DNA from: JBCBEX01 sp038528235
GTDB taxonomy: Bacteria; Bacteroidota; Rhodothermia; Rhodothermales; Rubricoccaceae
Length of the DNA: 5,051 nucleotides
Direction of reading: 5' to 3'
Assembly (NCBI GenBank): GCA_038528235.1
Contig: JBCBEX010000145.1
Location: 1-5,051 of the forward strand
Below are positions 1-5,051 of this stretch, in pieces (within the stretch, counting starts at the first letter, position 1; every line of letters begins with the position of its first letter). Made by a program: the position numbers and the translations under genes. Under the pieces are notes generated by a model that searched no databases, had not been told where the DNA came from, and saw only the letters and a program-made list of their open reading frames with translations.

Positions 1-393
1 CACGTCGAACAGTTGGAGGGTAGTCTCGTCCGGCTCCTTTACTCCCCTGGCTGGGTGGATGGTGTGGCGGCAGGCGACATTCTCCGCCTACTCGATGACG
101 ATGGTCGTTTTGAGGTGGTCGAGCGCAGCGGAAACGTAGCGGTGGTCGTCTTCAGCGAGTATGCGATCGCGCCGCACCTAGACGCCATCGCGCAGGACGT
201 TACCCGTCTGGGCGGACGTATCGACGGGGGGCTTGAGCGTAGCCTGGTCGCCACGATTCCAATCTCCGCGACCCTTGAGACTATCGAACGGGTCTTTGAC
301 AGATGGGTCGCAGAGCAACCTGACTTGGTCTGGTGGTACAACAACATCTACGACCCGGAGGACCCAGATCGCACGCTCGACTGGTGGCTGTGA
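1..393 (+). CDS. DUF4265-like protein, 5' end cut by window edge
   Basis: The frame is open from base 1 (first visible residues HVEQ) to TGA at 391-393, giving 130 visible residues. The first possible start inside the window is TTG at 13, but the residues before it fit the family, so the true start most likely lies upstream. The region GWVDGVAAGDILRLLDDDG followed by FEVVERSGNVAVVVFS matches what I know of the DUF4265 core: a short strand, a 'GVAxGD(I/V)' turn, then '(F)xxVVExSG(N/H)'. A second half follows with a glycine turn (RLGGRIDGG) and VATIPIS, like the family's 'xxVxVP' strand. The tail is acidic and Trp/Tyr-rich (WWYNN, DWWL). There is no signal peptide or membrane segment in the visible part, so it is probably cytoplasmic. 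The function of DUF4265 is unknown to me and none is inferred. The next feature on the other strand converges on it. Confidence 0.7.
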   Translation, partial: HVEQLEGSLVRLLYSPGWVDGVAAGDILRLLDDDGRFEVVERSGNVAVVVFSEYAIAPHLDAIAQDVTRLGGRIDGGLERSLVATIPISATLETIERVFDRWVAEQPDLVWWYNNIYDPEDPDRTLDWWL

Positions 394-418
394 GTCGGCA
401 TTGAAGCTGGGAAGGCTC

Positions 419-454
419 AAAAACGCCGCTTATGCACGTGCTGGGGTAGGCGTT
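419..454 (-). terminator. candidate intrinsic terminator downstream of relic regulator tail
   Basis: Read on the minus strand, AACGCC (454-449) pairs with GGCGTT (427-422), and T residues continue to 419, giving five T in a row that overlap the stem end. The 21-base loop contains the palindrome GCACGTGC (434-441). It begins 8 bases past the stop of the broken hybrid two-component gene at 463, where a terminator of that gene would be expected. The stem is only 6 bp and the loop is long, so this is weak. On the plus strand the same hairpin lacks a T tract, so it should not terminate the DUF4265-like gene. Confidence 0.3.
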
Positions 455-462
455 GGGGCCGT

Positions 463-730
463 TCAGGCGTCCTCGGCGTGTGCTCGCTGGGCACTGATCG
501 ACGCGAGCCGGATGGTGAAGTCTGAGGGCAGCATCCCGTATGTCTCGCGGAACTGCTTGGCGAAATGGTCGGCGTCCCGATAGCCCACCGCATGGGCGAC
601 CTCGGCGACGGTCCCAGCCTCCTACGTCAGGAGTTGCGCGGCCCGCGCGAGCCGGAGTTGGAGCAGAAACACGCCAGGCGCGGTGTCAAGCACTACGGCA
701 ACCTCGTCACCTCCATGCGGATGAACGGGC
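463..730 (-). pseudogene. relic C-terminus of a hybrid two-component regulator (AraC-type HTH)
   Basis: Minus-strand translation gives DTAPGVFLLQLRLARAAQLLT, an in-frame TAG at 622-624, then EAGTVAEVAHAVGYRDADHF, AKQFRETYGMLPSDF and a tail ending HAEDA before TGA (463-465). This is the second half of an AraC/XylS DNA-binding domain. It aligns without gaps to the intact regulator at 3334-3503: by hand count 141 of 170 bases match for 521-690 (about 83%). The stop replaces a Gln codon (CAG to TAG) of the intact copy. Upstream of about base 691 the frame seems to shift: the used frame reads HPHGGDEVAVVL, while a neighbouring frame reads FIRMEVTRLP, which looks more like the first AraC helix pair. 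No kinase or receiver sequence is found further up to 1093. The tail after the HTH differs from the intact gene, so this is the relic of a paralog, not a fresh copy. The 730 end is approximate. Confidence 0.8.
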
Positions 731-980
731 TCGTGCCCCGTCCTGGCAGTCAGCCGTTGCCTCCGTGCTCTTCGTCCTGGCGCGGGTGCTGTCGGTTGCG
801 GCAGCGCCTGCTCTGTTGAAGCCTCGTCTGCATGTTGGTTCGCGTGCCGTCTTCTAGAGCCCCGATGTGACACAGGCACAAGAGATGGAGACATCCAGAC
901 AACAGCGATATTGGTCGTCTGCCGGATACTAGGTAACGCTAAACCGGCCACGACTCTGCCGCCTGATTGAACCCACTTGC
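731..980. other. stretch without a recognisable gene
   Basis: I find no convincing coding region on either strand. Frames are broken or give Arg/Pro/Ser-rich translations typical of shadow reading of GC-rich DNA. The part around 870-945 is visibly less GC-rich than the flanking genes. It lies between two relics (the regulator tail to the left and the membrane-protein tail to the right), so decayed coding sequence is the simplest reading. The promoter for the two plus-strand membrane proteins could sit here or between 980 and 1093, but I cannot identify convincing -35/-10 or -33/-7 boxes. Confidence 0.5.
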
Positions 981-1097
981 CCCGAAGCAGCCGAGCGCGC
1001 CATCGCTGCCATCGATGCCGAGACCCGGGACACACCATAATCTTCCGCCGCGTCCTCAACTACGTGCAGACTGCTTGAAGCCGAGCTAGACCGATGA
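981..1097 (+). pseudogene. possible degraded 3' end of a third DUF6090-like paralog
   Basis: Just before the ATG at 1094, the plus strand reads LLEAELDR then TGA (1071-1097), with the TGA overlapping that ATG as ATGA. The intact first paralog ends VEAELNR with the same ATGA overlap into the second. At DNA level 1077-1114 and 1904-1941 match at 31 of 38 positions by hand count. Further upstream the fragments are in different frames: PEAAERAIAAIDAETRDTP then TAA at 1038-1040, and IFRRVLNYVQ in another frame from 1040. Together these could be a frameshifted C-terminal helical region like that of the intact paralogs. The junction similarity is seen directly; a former gene here is inference, and the left limit is arbitrary. 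Confidence 0.4.
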
Positions 1098-1114
1098 ACG
1101 ACACGCCCACGCCG
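1077..1114 (+). repeat. copy 1 of duplicated gene-junction sequence
   Basis: This segment spans the putative old gene end and the start of the first membrane-protein gene. It matches 1904-1941 at 31 of 38 bases without gaps (offset 827). Both copies encode EAEL(D/N)R, a stop overlapping the next start as ATGA, then M(N/S)DTPTP. No Shine-Dalgarno motif is obvious in either copy; GAAG lies 14 bases before each ATG, which is too far, so translational coupling is the likelier route for initiation. Confidence 0.6.
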
Positions 1115-1924
1115 TTCGCACCGGACGCACTGCCGTCTGAACCGTCGAACGCCCCCGTCATCACCGCGCCGCCCTGGGACTGGCGGCCGAAGCTGCGCTG
1201 GTTCGCGGCGGAGTACCTCATCGTCGTGCTGGGCGTGCTCACCGCCGTCGGCCTCAACGCGTGGTGGCAGGGCCGCACCGACCGCGCCCAGGAGCAGGTC
1301 TACCTCCGCCAGCTTGACGCCGACCTCGATGAGAGCCTCCGTGTGTTCGCCCGCGAGGACTCGATCCAGGAGGCCGTTTCGACTCCAGCGCTGCTCACGG
1401 TGCTCGGGTCCTGGGGCTCGGGGACGCCGCTCCCCGCCGACTCTATCGTCCACCACTCGCGGCGGATTTTTACAGGGCGAGCGGTCCAGCCCACGACAGG
1501 CACGGCGGAGGCGCTCGTAGCCACGGGAGACCTGACGCTCATTCGCAACGACTCGCTGCGAAATGCGATCACGGCCTATCTCGGCGCTACAGAGACGCTC
1601 GTTGGGTTCCAGGCCCGCGTTGCGTCGCAGTACAACGACGCTATTGTTAGGTATATCCCTGCAGTAGGCGCCAATAGGGTCGCCGCAGTAGATCTCGAAA
1701 CGGACTCGTTTCAACAGTCCATAAGCCAGTCTAAACTGCTCACCGACGACGGGTGGGTTCCGCCGTTTCCGCTCGACAGCTCCGCGTTCTACGCCAGCCA
1801 GGAGGCGTACGACGCGCTCTCGGAGATCGCCATCTATCTCCAGACCGGCTTCAACATCATGGTGGCCATGTCCCAGCAGACCCAAGACCTGCACGAGCGC
1901 GTCGAAGCCGAACTGAACCGATGA
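1094..1924 (+). CDS. DUF6090-like single-pass membrane protein, paralog 1
   Basis: This 276-residue protein has a Pro/Ala-rich N-terminus (1-30), a basic/aromatic stretch (RPKLRWF, 31-37) and one hydrophobic segment YLIVVLGVLTAVGLNAWW (41-58). A charged helix follows (RTDRAQEQVYLRQLDADLDES), and a soluble domain fills the rest. The order membrane segment, 'NxW', then a charged helix with a Leu-rich repeat is the hallmark I know from DUF6090 proteins ('IVLVVIGILIALQINNWNE'). The family's second motif is also present: TAEALVATGDLTLIRNDSLR (137-156), like 'xLxxLxxSGxLxLIxNxxLR'. The function of the family is not known to me. Start chosen at ATG 1094 because the N-terminus MNDTPTP matches the paralog's MSDTPTP. 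The stop overlaps the next start by four bases (ATGA), implying one operon and coupled translation. Residues about 177-216 come from a locally AT-richer patch with unusual codons. Confidence 0.85.
   Translation: MNDTPTPFAPDALPSEPSNAPVITAPPWDWRPKLRWFAAEYLIVVLGVLTAVGLNAWWQGRTDRAQEQVYLRQLDADLDESLRVFAREDSIQEAVSTPALLTVLGSWGSGTPLPADSIVHHSRRIFTGRAVQPTTGTAEALVATGDLTLIRNDSLRNAITAYLGATETLVGFQARVASQYNDAIVRYIPAVGANRVAAVDLETDSFQQSISQSKLLTDDGWVPPFPLDSSAFYASQEAYDALSEIAIYLQTGFNIMVAMSQQTQDLHERVEAELNR
1181..1267 (+). repeat. membrane-segment coding repeat, copy 1
   Basis: These bases encode the stretch from WRPKLRWF through the membrane segment to NAWW. They match 2041-2127 at 80 of 87 positions by hand count (about 92%, no gaps, offset 860), while the rest of the two genes is far less alike. 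The differences are scattered single bases, several at third codon positions. Confidence 0.75.
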
Positions 1925-1941
1925 GCGATACCCCCACTCCG
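1904..1941 (+). repeat. copy 2 of duplicated gene-junction sequence
   Basis: This is the intact junction between the two membrane-protein genes, matching 1077-1114 at 31 of 38 bases. It contains the end of paralog 1 (EAELNR), the ATGA overlap at 1921-1924 and the start of paralog 2 (MSDTPTP). A tandem duplication carrying this junction would explain both copies. Confidence 0.6.
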
Positions 1942-2724
1942 CCAGAGGCCGCTGGCGACCCCGTCCCTGCACCCGAGACGACGCCTAGGTCTGGGCCTCT
2001 GGCGCCAGAAGCTCCGGACCCGCGCCCGAGGCGGATCGGCTGGCAGCCGACGCTGCGCTGGTTCGGCGCGGAGTACCTGATCGTCGTGCTCGGCGTGCTC
2101 ACCGCCGTCGGTCTCAACGCGTGGTGGGCCGACCGTGATGCGCGGACAAGGGAGCGGCTGGTCCTCGAAGACCTACGTGAGGACTTTCTGTTCAACAAGG
2201 CCGAGGTCCAGCGCATCCGGGGCCTCTCAGCCAGGTTTCTCACCCTGTACGAACACCTAGCGACGCTCTCGGATGACGCGATTGCGGGCATGCCCCCAGA
2301 CTCCGTCTACACCTACACCGAGTCGCTCTTCATCAGCCACACGTACGATCCGGTTACGGCGTCGTTAGAGGCGCTGATCGCCTCGGGAGACTTGGGCTTG
2401 CTGCTAGATCGAGCACTTCGCGAGCGCCTGACCTCGTTTCTGCAAGTGCTCCGAGATAGCGATGAGGAGAAGCAGGCCGCGTTCGATCAGGTCGTCCAGA
2501 TGCTAGAGAGGACGACTCGCCTCGGCGGTCCCTGGAGCCCCCCGGGGGCCCCATTCCCCGCGGAGCCCGCTGACCTGATCCGCCTTCGGAATGACGCCGA
2601 CTACATGGCGCACGAACGCCGGCTCCGATGGGTGGCGTGGTACTACGCCGAGGTGGAGTTGCCGGAGGTTGAGGTCGCAATCGACTCGGTGTTGGTCAGC
2701 CTGGACGCCAACCTGGCGCGATAA
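1921..2724 (+). CDS. DUF6090-like single-pass membrane protein, paralog 2
   Basis: The protein has 267 residues from ATG 1921. The frame is open back to 1753, but that would overlap paralog 1 by 57 codons with unrelated sequence; 1921 gives the shared MSDTPTP start and an ATGA overlap. It has a Pro-rich N-terminus (1-38), a basic stretch PRPRRIGWQPTLRWF, a single membrane segment YLIVVLGVLTAVGLNAWW (52-69), then a charged helix (DRDARTRERLVLEDLREDF, 71-89). The family motif is SLEALIASGDLGLLLDRALR (148-167), and the C-terminus is helical and acidic (about 226-267). It has the same DUF6090-like architecture as its upstream neighbour. Outside the membrane block and the second motif the two differ greatly, so they are old duplicates that may have specialised. 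Function unknown. Which side the soluble domain faces is uncertain because both flanks of the membrane segment are basic. Confidence 0.85.
   Translation: MSDTPTPPEAAGDPVPAPETTPRSGPLAPEAPDPRPRRIGWQPTLRWFGAEYLIVVLGVLTAVGLNAWWADRDARTRERLVLEDLREDFLFNKAEVQRIRGLSARFLTLYEHLATLSDDAIAGMPPDSVYTYTESLFISHTYDPVTASLEALIASGDLGLLLDRALRERLTSFLQVLRDSDEEKQAAFDQVVQMLERTTRLGGPWSPPGAPFPAEPADLIRLRNDADYMAHERRLRWVAWYYAEVELPEVEVAIDSVLVSLDANLAR
2041..2127 (+). repeat. membrane-segment coding repeat, copy 2
   Basis: Partner of 1181-1267 (80 of 87 bases identical). It encodes the same basic stretch and membrane segment of paralog 2. Confidence 0.75.
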
Positions 2725-2766
2725 CGTCGCTGCGCAGCACCAGACTCCGGAGCGCCAGCGCGCCGG
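2725..2766. other. convergent intergenic gap with GC-rich dyads
   Basis: This 42-base gap separates the ends of the plus-strand membrane-protein operon and the minus-strand operon. It contains the perfect palindromes GCTGCGCAGC (2729-2738) and CTCCGGAG (2745-2752). A longer imperfect stem could form between 2711-2720 (end of paralog 2) and 2759-2767, with one bulge. No T tract follows any of these on either strand, so a classical intrinsic terminator is not shown. A GC-rich hairpin serving both converging transcripts is possible. Confidence 0.3.
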
Positions 2767-3240
2767 TCAGTCGAACCGCTCCGCCCAAGCGGCTTGTGCG
2801 TCCTCGATCTCGTCGTCGGTCGGGCCGCGGTCGTCTAGGACAAAGACGCGGAGGGCACACCGAGCGATGGCAAGGGCGCGTGTTGGCGCGACTTCGAGGC
2901 GGGAGAACTCCAGCGTGCCCATCGGCCCCGTCGTCTCGGTCTGTGGCGTGTGGCCGAGGGCGAGCCAGCCGTCGTGGAAGGCGAGGAGCGTGAACCGTCC
3001 GCCGCGTCGGTCGCGAATCGCGTGGACGAGTGCCTCAGCGGCAAGCGGATCGGTCGAGTACGGCAGGACCACACGAGTTTTGCCGTCCGCTCCGGTGTAG
3101 GCATACGCGCCATCTTCGGCAAACGCCTTGTCGTTCCAGACGACGGCCAGCCCGAGCGCGTGCTGCGCCACGAGCGCGTCGAGGACCGGCCCCGCAGCCA
3201 GCGCTTCGATGTCGGCGAGGGTGTCGAACGGGAGGTCCAT
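2767..3240 (-). CDS. small protein resembling the phage ABA sandwich domain family
   Basis: The protein has 157 residues. Three landmarks match what I know of the phage 'ABA sandwich' domain proteins: an N-terminal helix with AAGPVLDALVAQHALG (15-30, family 'LPAGxELDxLVAexlxG'), the PYSTD motif (60-64) followed by a helix AAEALVHAIRD (67-77), then strands FTLLAFHDGWLALG and a closing helix RALAIARCALRVFV (121-134, family 'xxLAICRAAL'). These proteins are mostly found in phages and prophages and have no established function that I know. An extra acidic C-terminal helix (TDDEIEDAQAAWAERFD) follows. There is no signal peptide or membrane segment. ATG 3240 is chosen because the family's helix begins soon after it; no clear Shine-Dalgarno sequence is visible. 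It lies 41 bases downstream of the regulator on the same strand, probably in one transcript. No other phage gene is seen nearby. Confidence 0.65.
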   Translation of the reverse strand: MDLPFDTLADIEALAAGPVLDALVAQHALGLAVVWNDKAFAEDGAYAYTGADGKTRVVLPYSTDPLAAEALVHAIRDRRGGRFTLLAFHDGWLALGHTPQTETTGPMGTLEFSRLEVAPTRALAIARCALRVFVLDDRGPTDDEIEDAQAAWAERFD

Positions 3241-3281
3241 GGCGACGGGAGGAAGGCGGGCGGATGCCTCAAGGTAGGCGC

Positions 3282-5051
3282 TCAGTGGTCGTCGTCGTGC
3301 TCCCGGTGTGGAACGGCCTTCCGGGTCGCGTAGGCCGAGGGCAGCGTCCCATACGTCTTGCGGAACTGCTTGGCGAAATGGTCGGCATCCTGGTAGCCCA
3401 CGGCATACGCGACTTCGGCGACGGTCCCGGCCTCCTGCGTGAGAAGCTGCGCCGCGCGGGCGAGCCGAAGCTGGCGTAGAAACACGCCGGGGGCCGTGTC
3501 GAGCGCGGTGCGCAGCCGCCGTCCGAGTTGCCGCCGGCTCAGCCCCACCTCCGCCGCCAGCGCATCGACGCCGAACGAGGGATCGCCCAGACCGGCCTCG
3601 GCGGTATCCCGCACGCGTTCGAGGAACGCGGCCTCGGCTGAAGGCACCACGATCTCGCTTGGTCCCACGACGACCTCATCGGAGTAGCGAGCACGGAGCC
3701 GATGGCGCGTCGCGACGAAGTTGCTGAGGCGGGCGCGGAGTTCGTCGGGCGAGAACGGCTTCGTGAGGTAGTCGTCGGCCCCGGCTTCCAACCCGGCGAG
3801 CGTGCTCTGCTCGTCGGCCCACGCGGAGAGCAAGACAACGGGGATGTCGGCGAGCGCTGGGTCAGCGCGGAGGGCACGCGTCAGGGCTACGCCGTCGAGT
3901 TCGGGCATCATCACGTCGGAGAGGACGAGGTCGGGCCGGTAGGCCCGGGCAGTTTCCAGACCGACGGCTCCGTTCTCGGCTTCGATGACGCGGTAGCGCT
4001 CGGCGAGGTGGCTGCGGATGTAAGCGCGCAGTCCTGCGTGGTCCTCCACCACGAGCACGAGTGGGCGTCGGTCGTTGGAGGTCGCCACAGCCGGGGGATC
4101 GTCGCCTGGCGTCGCACTGACGGGTATGGGTAGGTCGAGCATCGCCGCATCGCCGTCGCCCGTCGCGAGGACCGTGGGCGCGGAGCGTTGCTCAGTACGC
4201 GGCACGGTGGGTACGCCAGCCTGGGCAGCGGCCTCGGCGTCAACATCGACGGCGCCCAGTGGAAGCCGGACGGTGAACCGGGTCCCGAACCCGACCGTGC
4301 TCTCGACGCCGATGGTGCCGCCGTGCAGCTCCACGAGCTCCTTGGCCAGGGCCAGCCCGATGCCGGTGCCGCCGTGCGTGCGCGTGGTGCTGCCGTCAGC
4401 TTGGCGGAAGCGGTCGAACACGTAGGGCAGCGCCGCCGCCGCGATGCCGGTCCCGGTATCCTCGACTGCCACGACCGCGTCGCCGTGTTCGGCACCGACG
4501 CTCACGCGGATCTTGCCCCCGCGCTCAGTGAACGCCAGGGCGTTAGCGACGAGGTTGGTCAGCACCGTCTCGATCTGCTGCCCGTCGAGGGGCATCGAGA
4601 GCGCAGTAACCTGGGCGTCGAACAGCAGCCCGAGGCCTTTGCGCTCGGCCGGTCCGGCAAACGTCGCAGCGACACCTCGTGCGAGTGCCACCACGTCGGT
4701 CTCCTCGCTGTTCAGGTCGAGCGCGCCCGCTTCGAGCTTGGCGAGGTCGAGGAGTTGATTGATGAGGTCAAGTAGCCGGCGAGCGCTCTGCTGCATGGAC
4801 GGTAGCTGGCCGGCGAGCGGCTCCGGCATCGGCGTGTCGCTGGCAAGCGCGTCCTCGATGGGGCCGAGCAGGATCGTGAGCGGCGTGCGGAACTCGTGGC
4901 TGAGGTTGGCGAAGAGCCGCGTCTTGAGCCGGTCGAGTTCTTCGAGGCGCAGCGCCTGGGCTTCGACCTCGGCTTTGCTGGCGCGTAGCTCTTCCGTGCG
5001 TGCTGCAACGCGTACTTCGAGGTCGGTCGCGTAGGCGCGCAGTTCTTCCTC
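3282..5051 (-). CDS. hybrid two-component regulator: histidine kinase, receiver, AraC-type HTH (N-terminus cut by window edge)
   Basis: The minus-strand frame is open from base 5051 to TGA at 3282-3284, giving 589 visible residues; the ATG at 4829 is internal, since the kinase His lies upstream of it. Visible order: a charged coiled-coil helix (1-44); the HisKA box FANLSHEFRTPLT with the phospho-accepting His at residue 52 (4896-4898); an ATP-binding domain with N-box NLVANALAFT (166-175), G1 DTGTG (198-202), F-box FDRFRQ, and G2 GGTGIGLALAKEL (227-239); and an Ala/Pro-rich linker. Next come a receiver (about 329-450) with acidic pair VVEDH, phospho-acceptor Asp 379 in SDVMMP (3915-3917), Ser 409 and Lys 431 in LTKPF, then two AraC helix-turn-helices (about 476-578). 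This is the cytoplasmic architecture of Bacteroidota hybrid two-component systems; their usual sensor (often a periplasmic propeller and a membrane segment) would be off the edge and is not seen. All catalytic residues are present. The N-box has Ala where many kinases have Lys (NALAFT versus NALKFT). Target genes are unknown. Confidence 0.93.
   Translation of the reverse strand, partial: EEELRAYATDLEVRVAARTEELRASKAEVEAQALRLEELDRLKTRLFANLSHEFRTPLTILLGPIEDALASDTPMPEPLAGQLPSMQQSARRLLDLINQLLDLAKLEAGALDLNSEETDVVALARGVAATFAGPAERKGLGLLFDAQVTALSMPLDGQQIETVLTNLVANALAFTERGGKIRVSVGAEHGDAVVAVEDTGTGIAAAALPYVFDRFRQADGSTTRTHGGTGIGLALAKELVELHGGTIGVESTVGFGTRFTVRLPLGAVDVDAEAAAQAGVPTVPRTEQRSAPTVLATGDGDAAMLDLPIPVSATPGDDPPAVATSNDRRPLVLVVEDHAGLRAYIRSHLAERYRVIEAENGAVGLETARAYRPDLVLSDVMMPELDGVALTRALRADPALADIPVVLLSAWADEQSTLAGLEAGADDYLTKPFSPDELRARLSNFVATRHRLRARYSDEVVVGPSEIVVPSAEAAFLERVRDTAEAGLGDPSFGVDALAAEVGLSRRQLGRRLRTALDTAPGVFLRQLRLARAAQLLTQEAGTVAEVAYAVGYQDADHFAKQFRKTYGTLPSAYATRKAVPHREHDDDH

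Noticed and set aside
622..1059. Minus-strand frame of 145 codons ending in the AraC-like fragment
   Set aside because: Only its last ~30 residues have homology; the preceding part looks non-coding, so it is treated as relic rather than as an intact small gene.
394..1093. Insertion sequence or integron as the cause of the gene loss
   Set aside because: No transposase frame, terminal inverted repeats or target duplication could be found; simple decay after duplication explains it.
1753..1920. Upstream extension of the second membrane-protein gene to ATG 1753
   Set aside because: The added 56 residues are Arg-rich, overlap the end of paralog 1 and have no counterpart in the paralog, whereas ATG 1921 gives matching N-termini.
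929..1972. Long minus-strand open frame (347 codons) across paralog 1
   Set aside because: It lies antisense to a gene with clear family features; its translation is Arg/Gly/Glu-rich with no domain, as expected for a shadow frame in GC-rich DNA.
2711..2767. Imperfect long stem across the convergent gap as a bidirectional terminator
   Set aside because: The stem needs a bulge, has a 38-base loop and is not followed by a T run on either strand; the evidence does not rise above chance for GC-rich DNA.
3240..3281. Separate promoter or terminator between the regulator and the ABA-type gene
   Set aside because: The 41 bases show no hairpin with T tract and no recognisable promoter boxes.
3911..4495. 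Alternative-frame open readings inside the regulator gene on both strands
   Set aside because: All overlap the kinase and receiver coding frame with its full set of conserved motifs; their translations are low-complexity Arg/Ser/Pro.

Overview
The window is GC-rich (roughly two thirds G+C by eye) and carries two gene types common in the Bacteroidota/Rhodothermota lineage: a hybrid two-component protein (histidine kinase, receiver and AraC-type DNA-binding domain in one chain) and small single-pass membrane proteins resembling the DUF6090 family. High GC with these families points to a Rhodothermia-like bacterium (Salinibacter/Rubrivirga type). That is an inference; no taxonomic marker gene is present.

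Layout. (1) 1-393, plus strand: 3' part of a DUF4265-like protein whose frame is open to the left edge. (2) 394-1093: a decayed stretch. It holds the broken 3' end of a second hybrid two-component gene on the minus strand (about 463-730, with an internal stop and a probable frameshift), a candidate terminator just beyond it, and immediately before 1094 what looks like the degraded last codons of another copy of the membrane protein family. (3) 1094-2724, plus strand: two paralogous single-pass membrane proteins whose stop and start overlap as ATGA, so they are almost certainly co-transcribed. (4) 2725-2766: a short convergent gap. (5) 2767-5051, minus strand: a hybrid two-component regulator cut by the right edge, followed 41 bases downstream by a small protein resembling the phage 'ABA sandwich' domain family.

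How the parts relate. The regulator should autophosphorylate on His (SHEFRTP), pass phosphate to Asp in its receiver (SDVMMP) and control promoters through its AraC domain; its targets cannot be read from this window. The small ABA-type gene is probably in its transcript. The two membrane proteins form their own operon, converging on the regulator's. Remnants of both families in 463-1097 show the locus once carried more copies and has been shaped by duplication and decay. I see no phage, IS, CRISPR or RNA gene, and no convincing new system. The most informative signals are the duplicated operon junction (1077-1114 versus 1904-1941), the 92% identical DNA over the membrane segment of two otherwise diverged paralogs, and the relic regulator tail.
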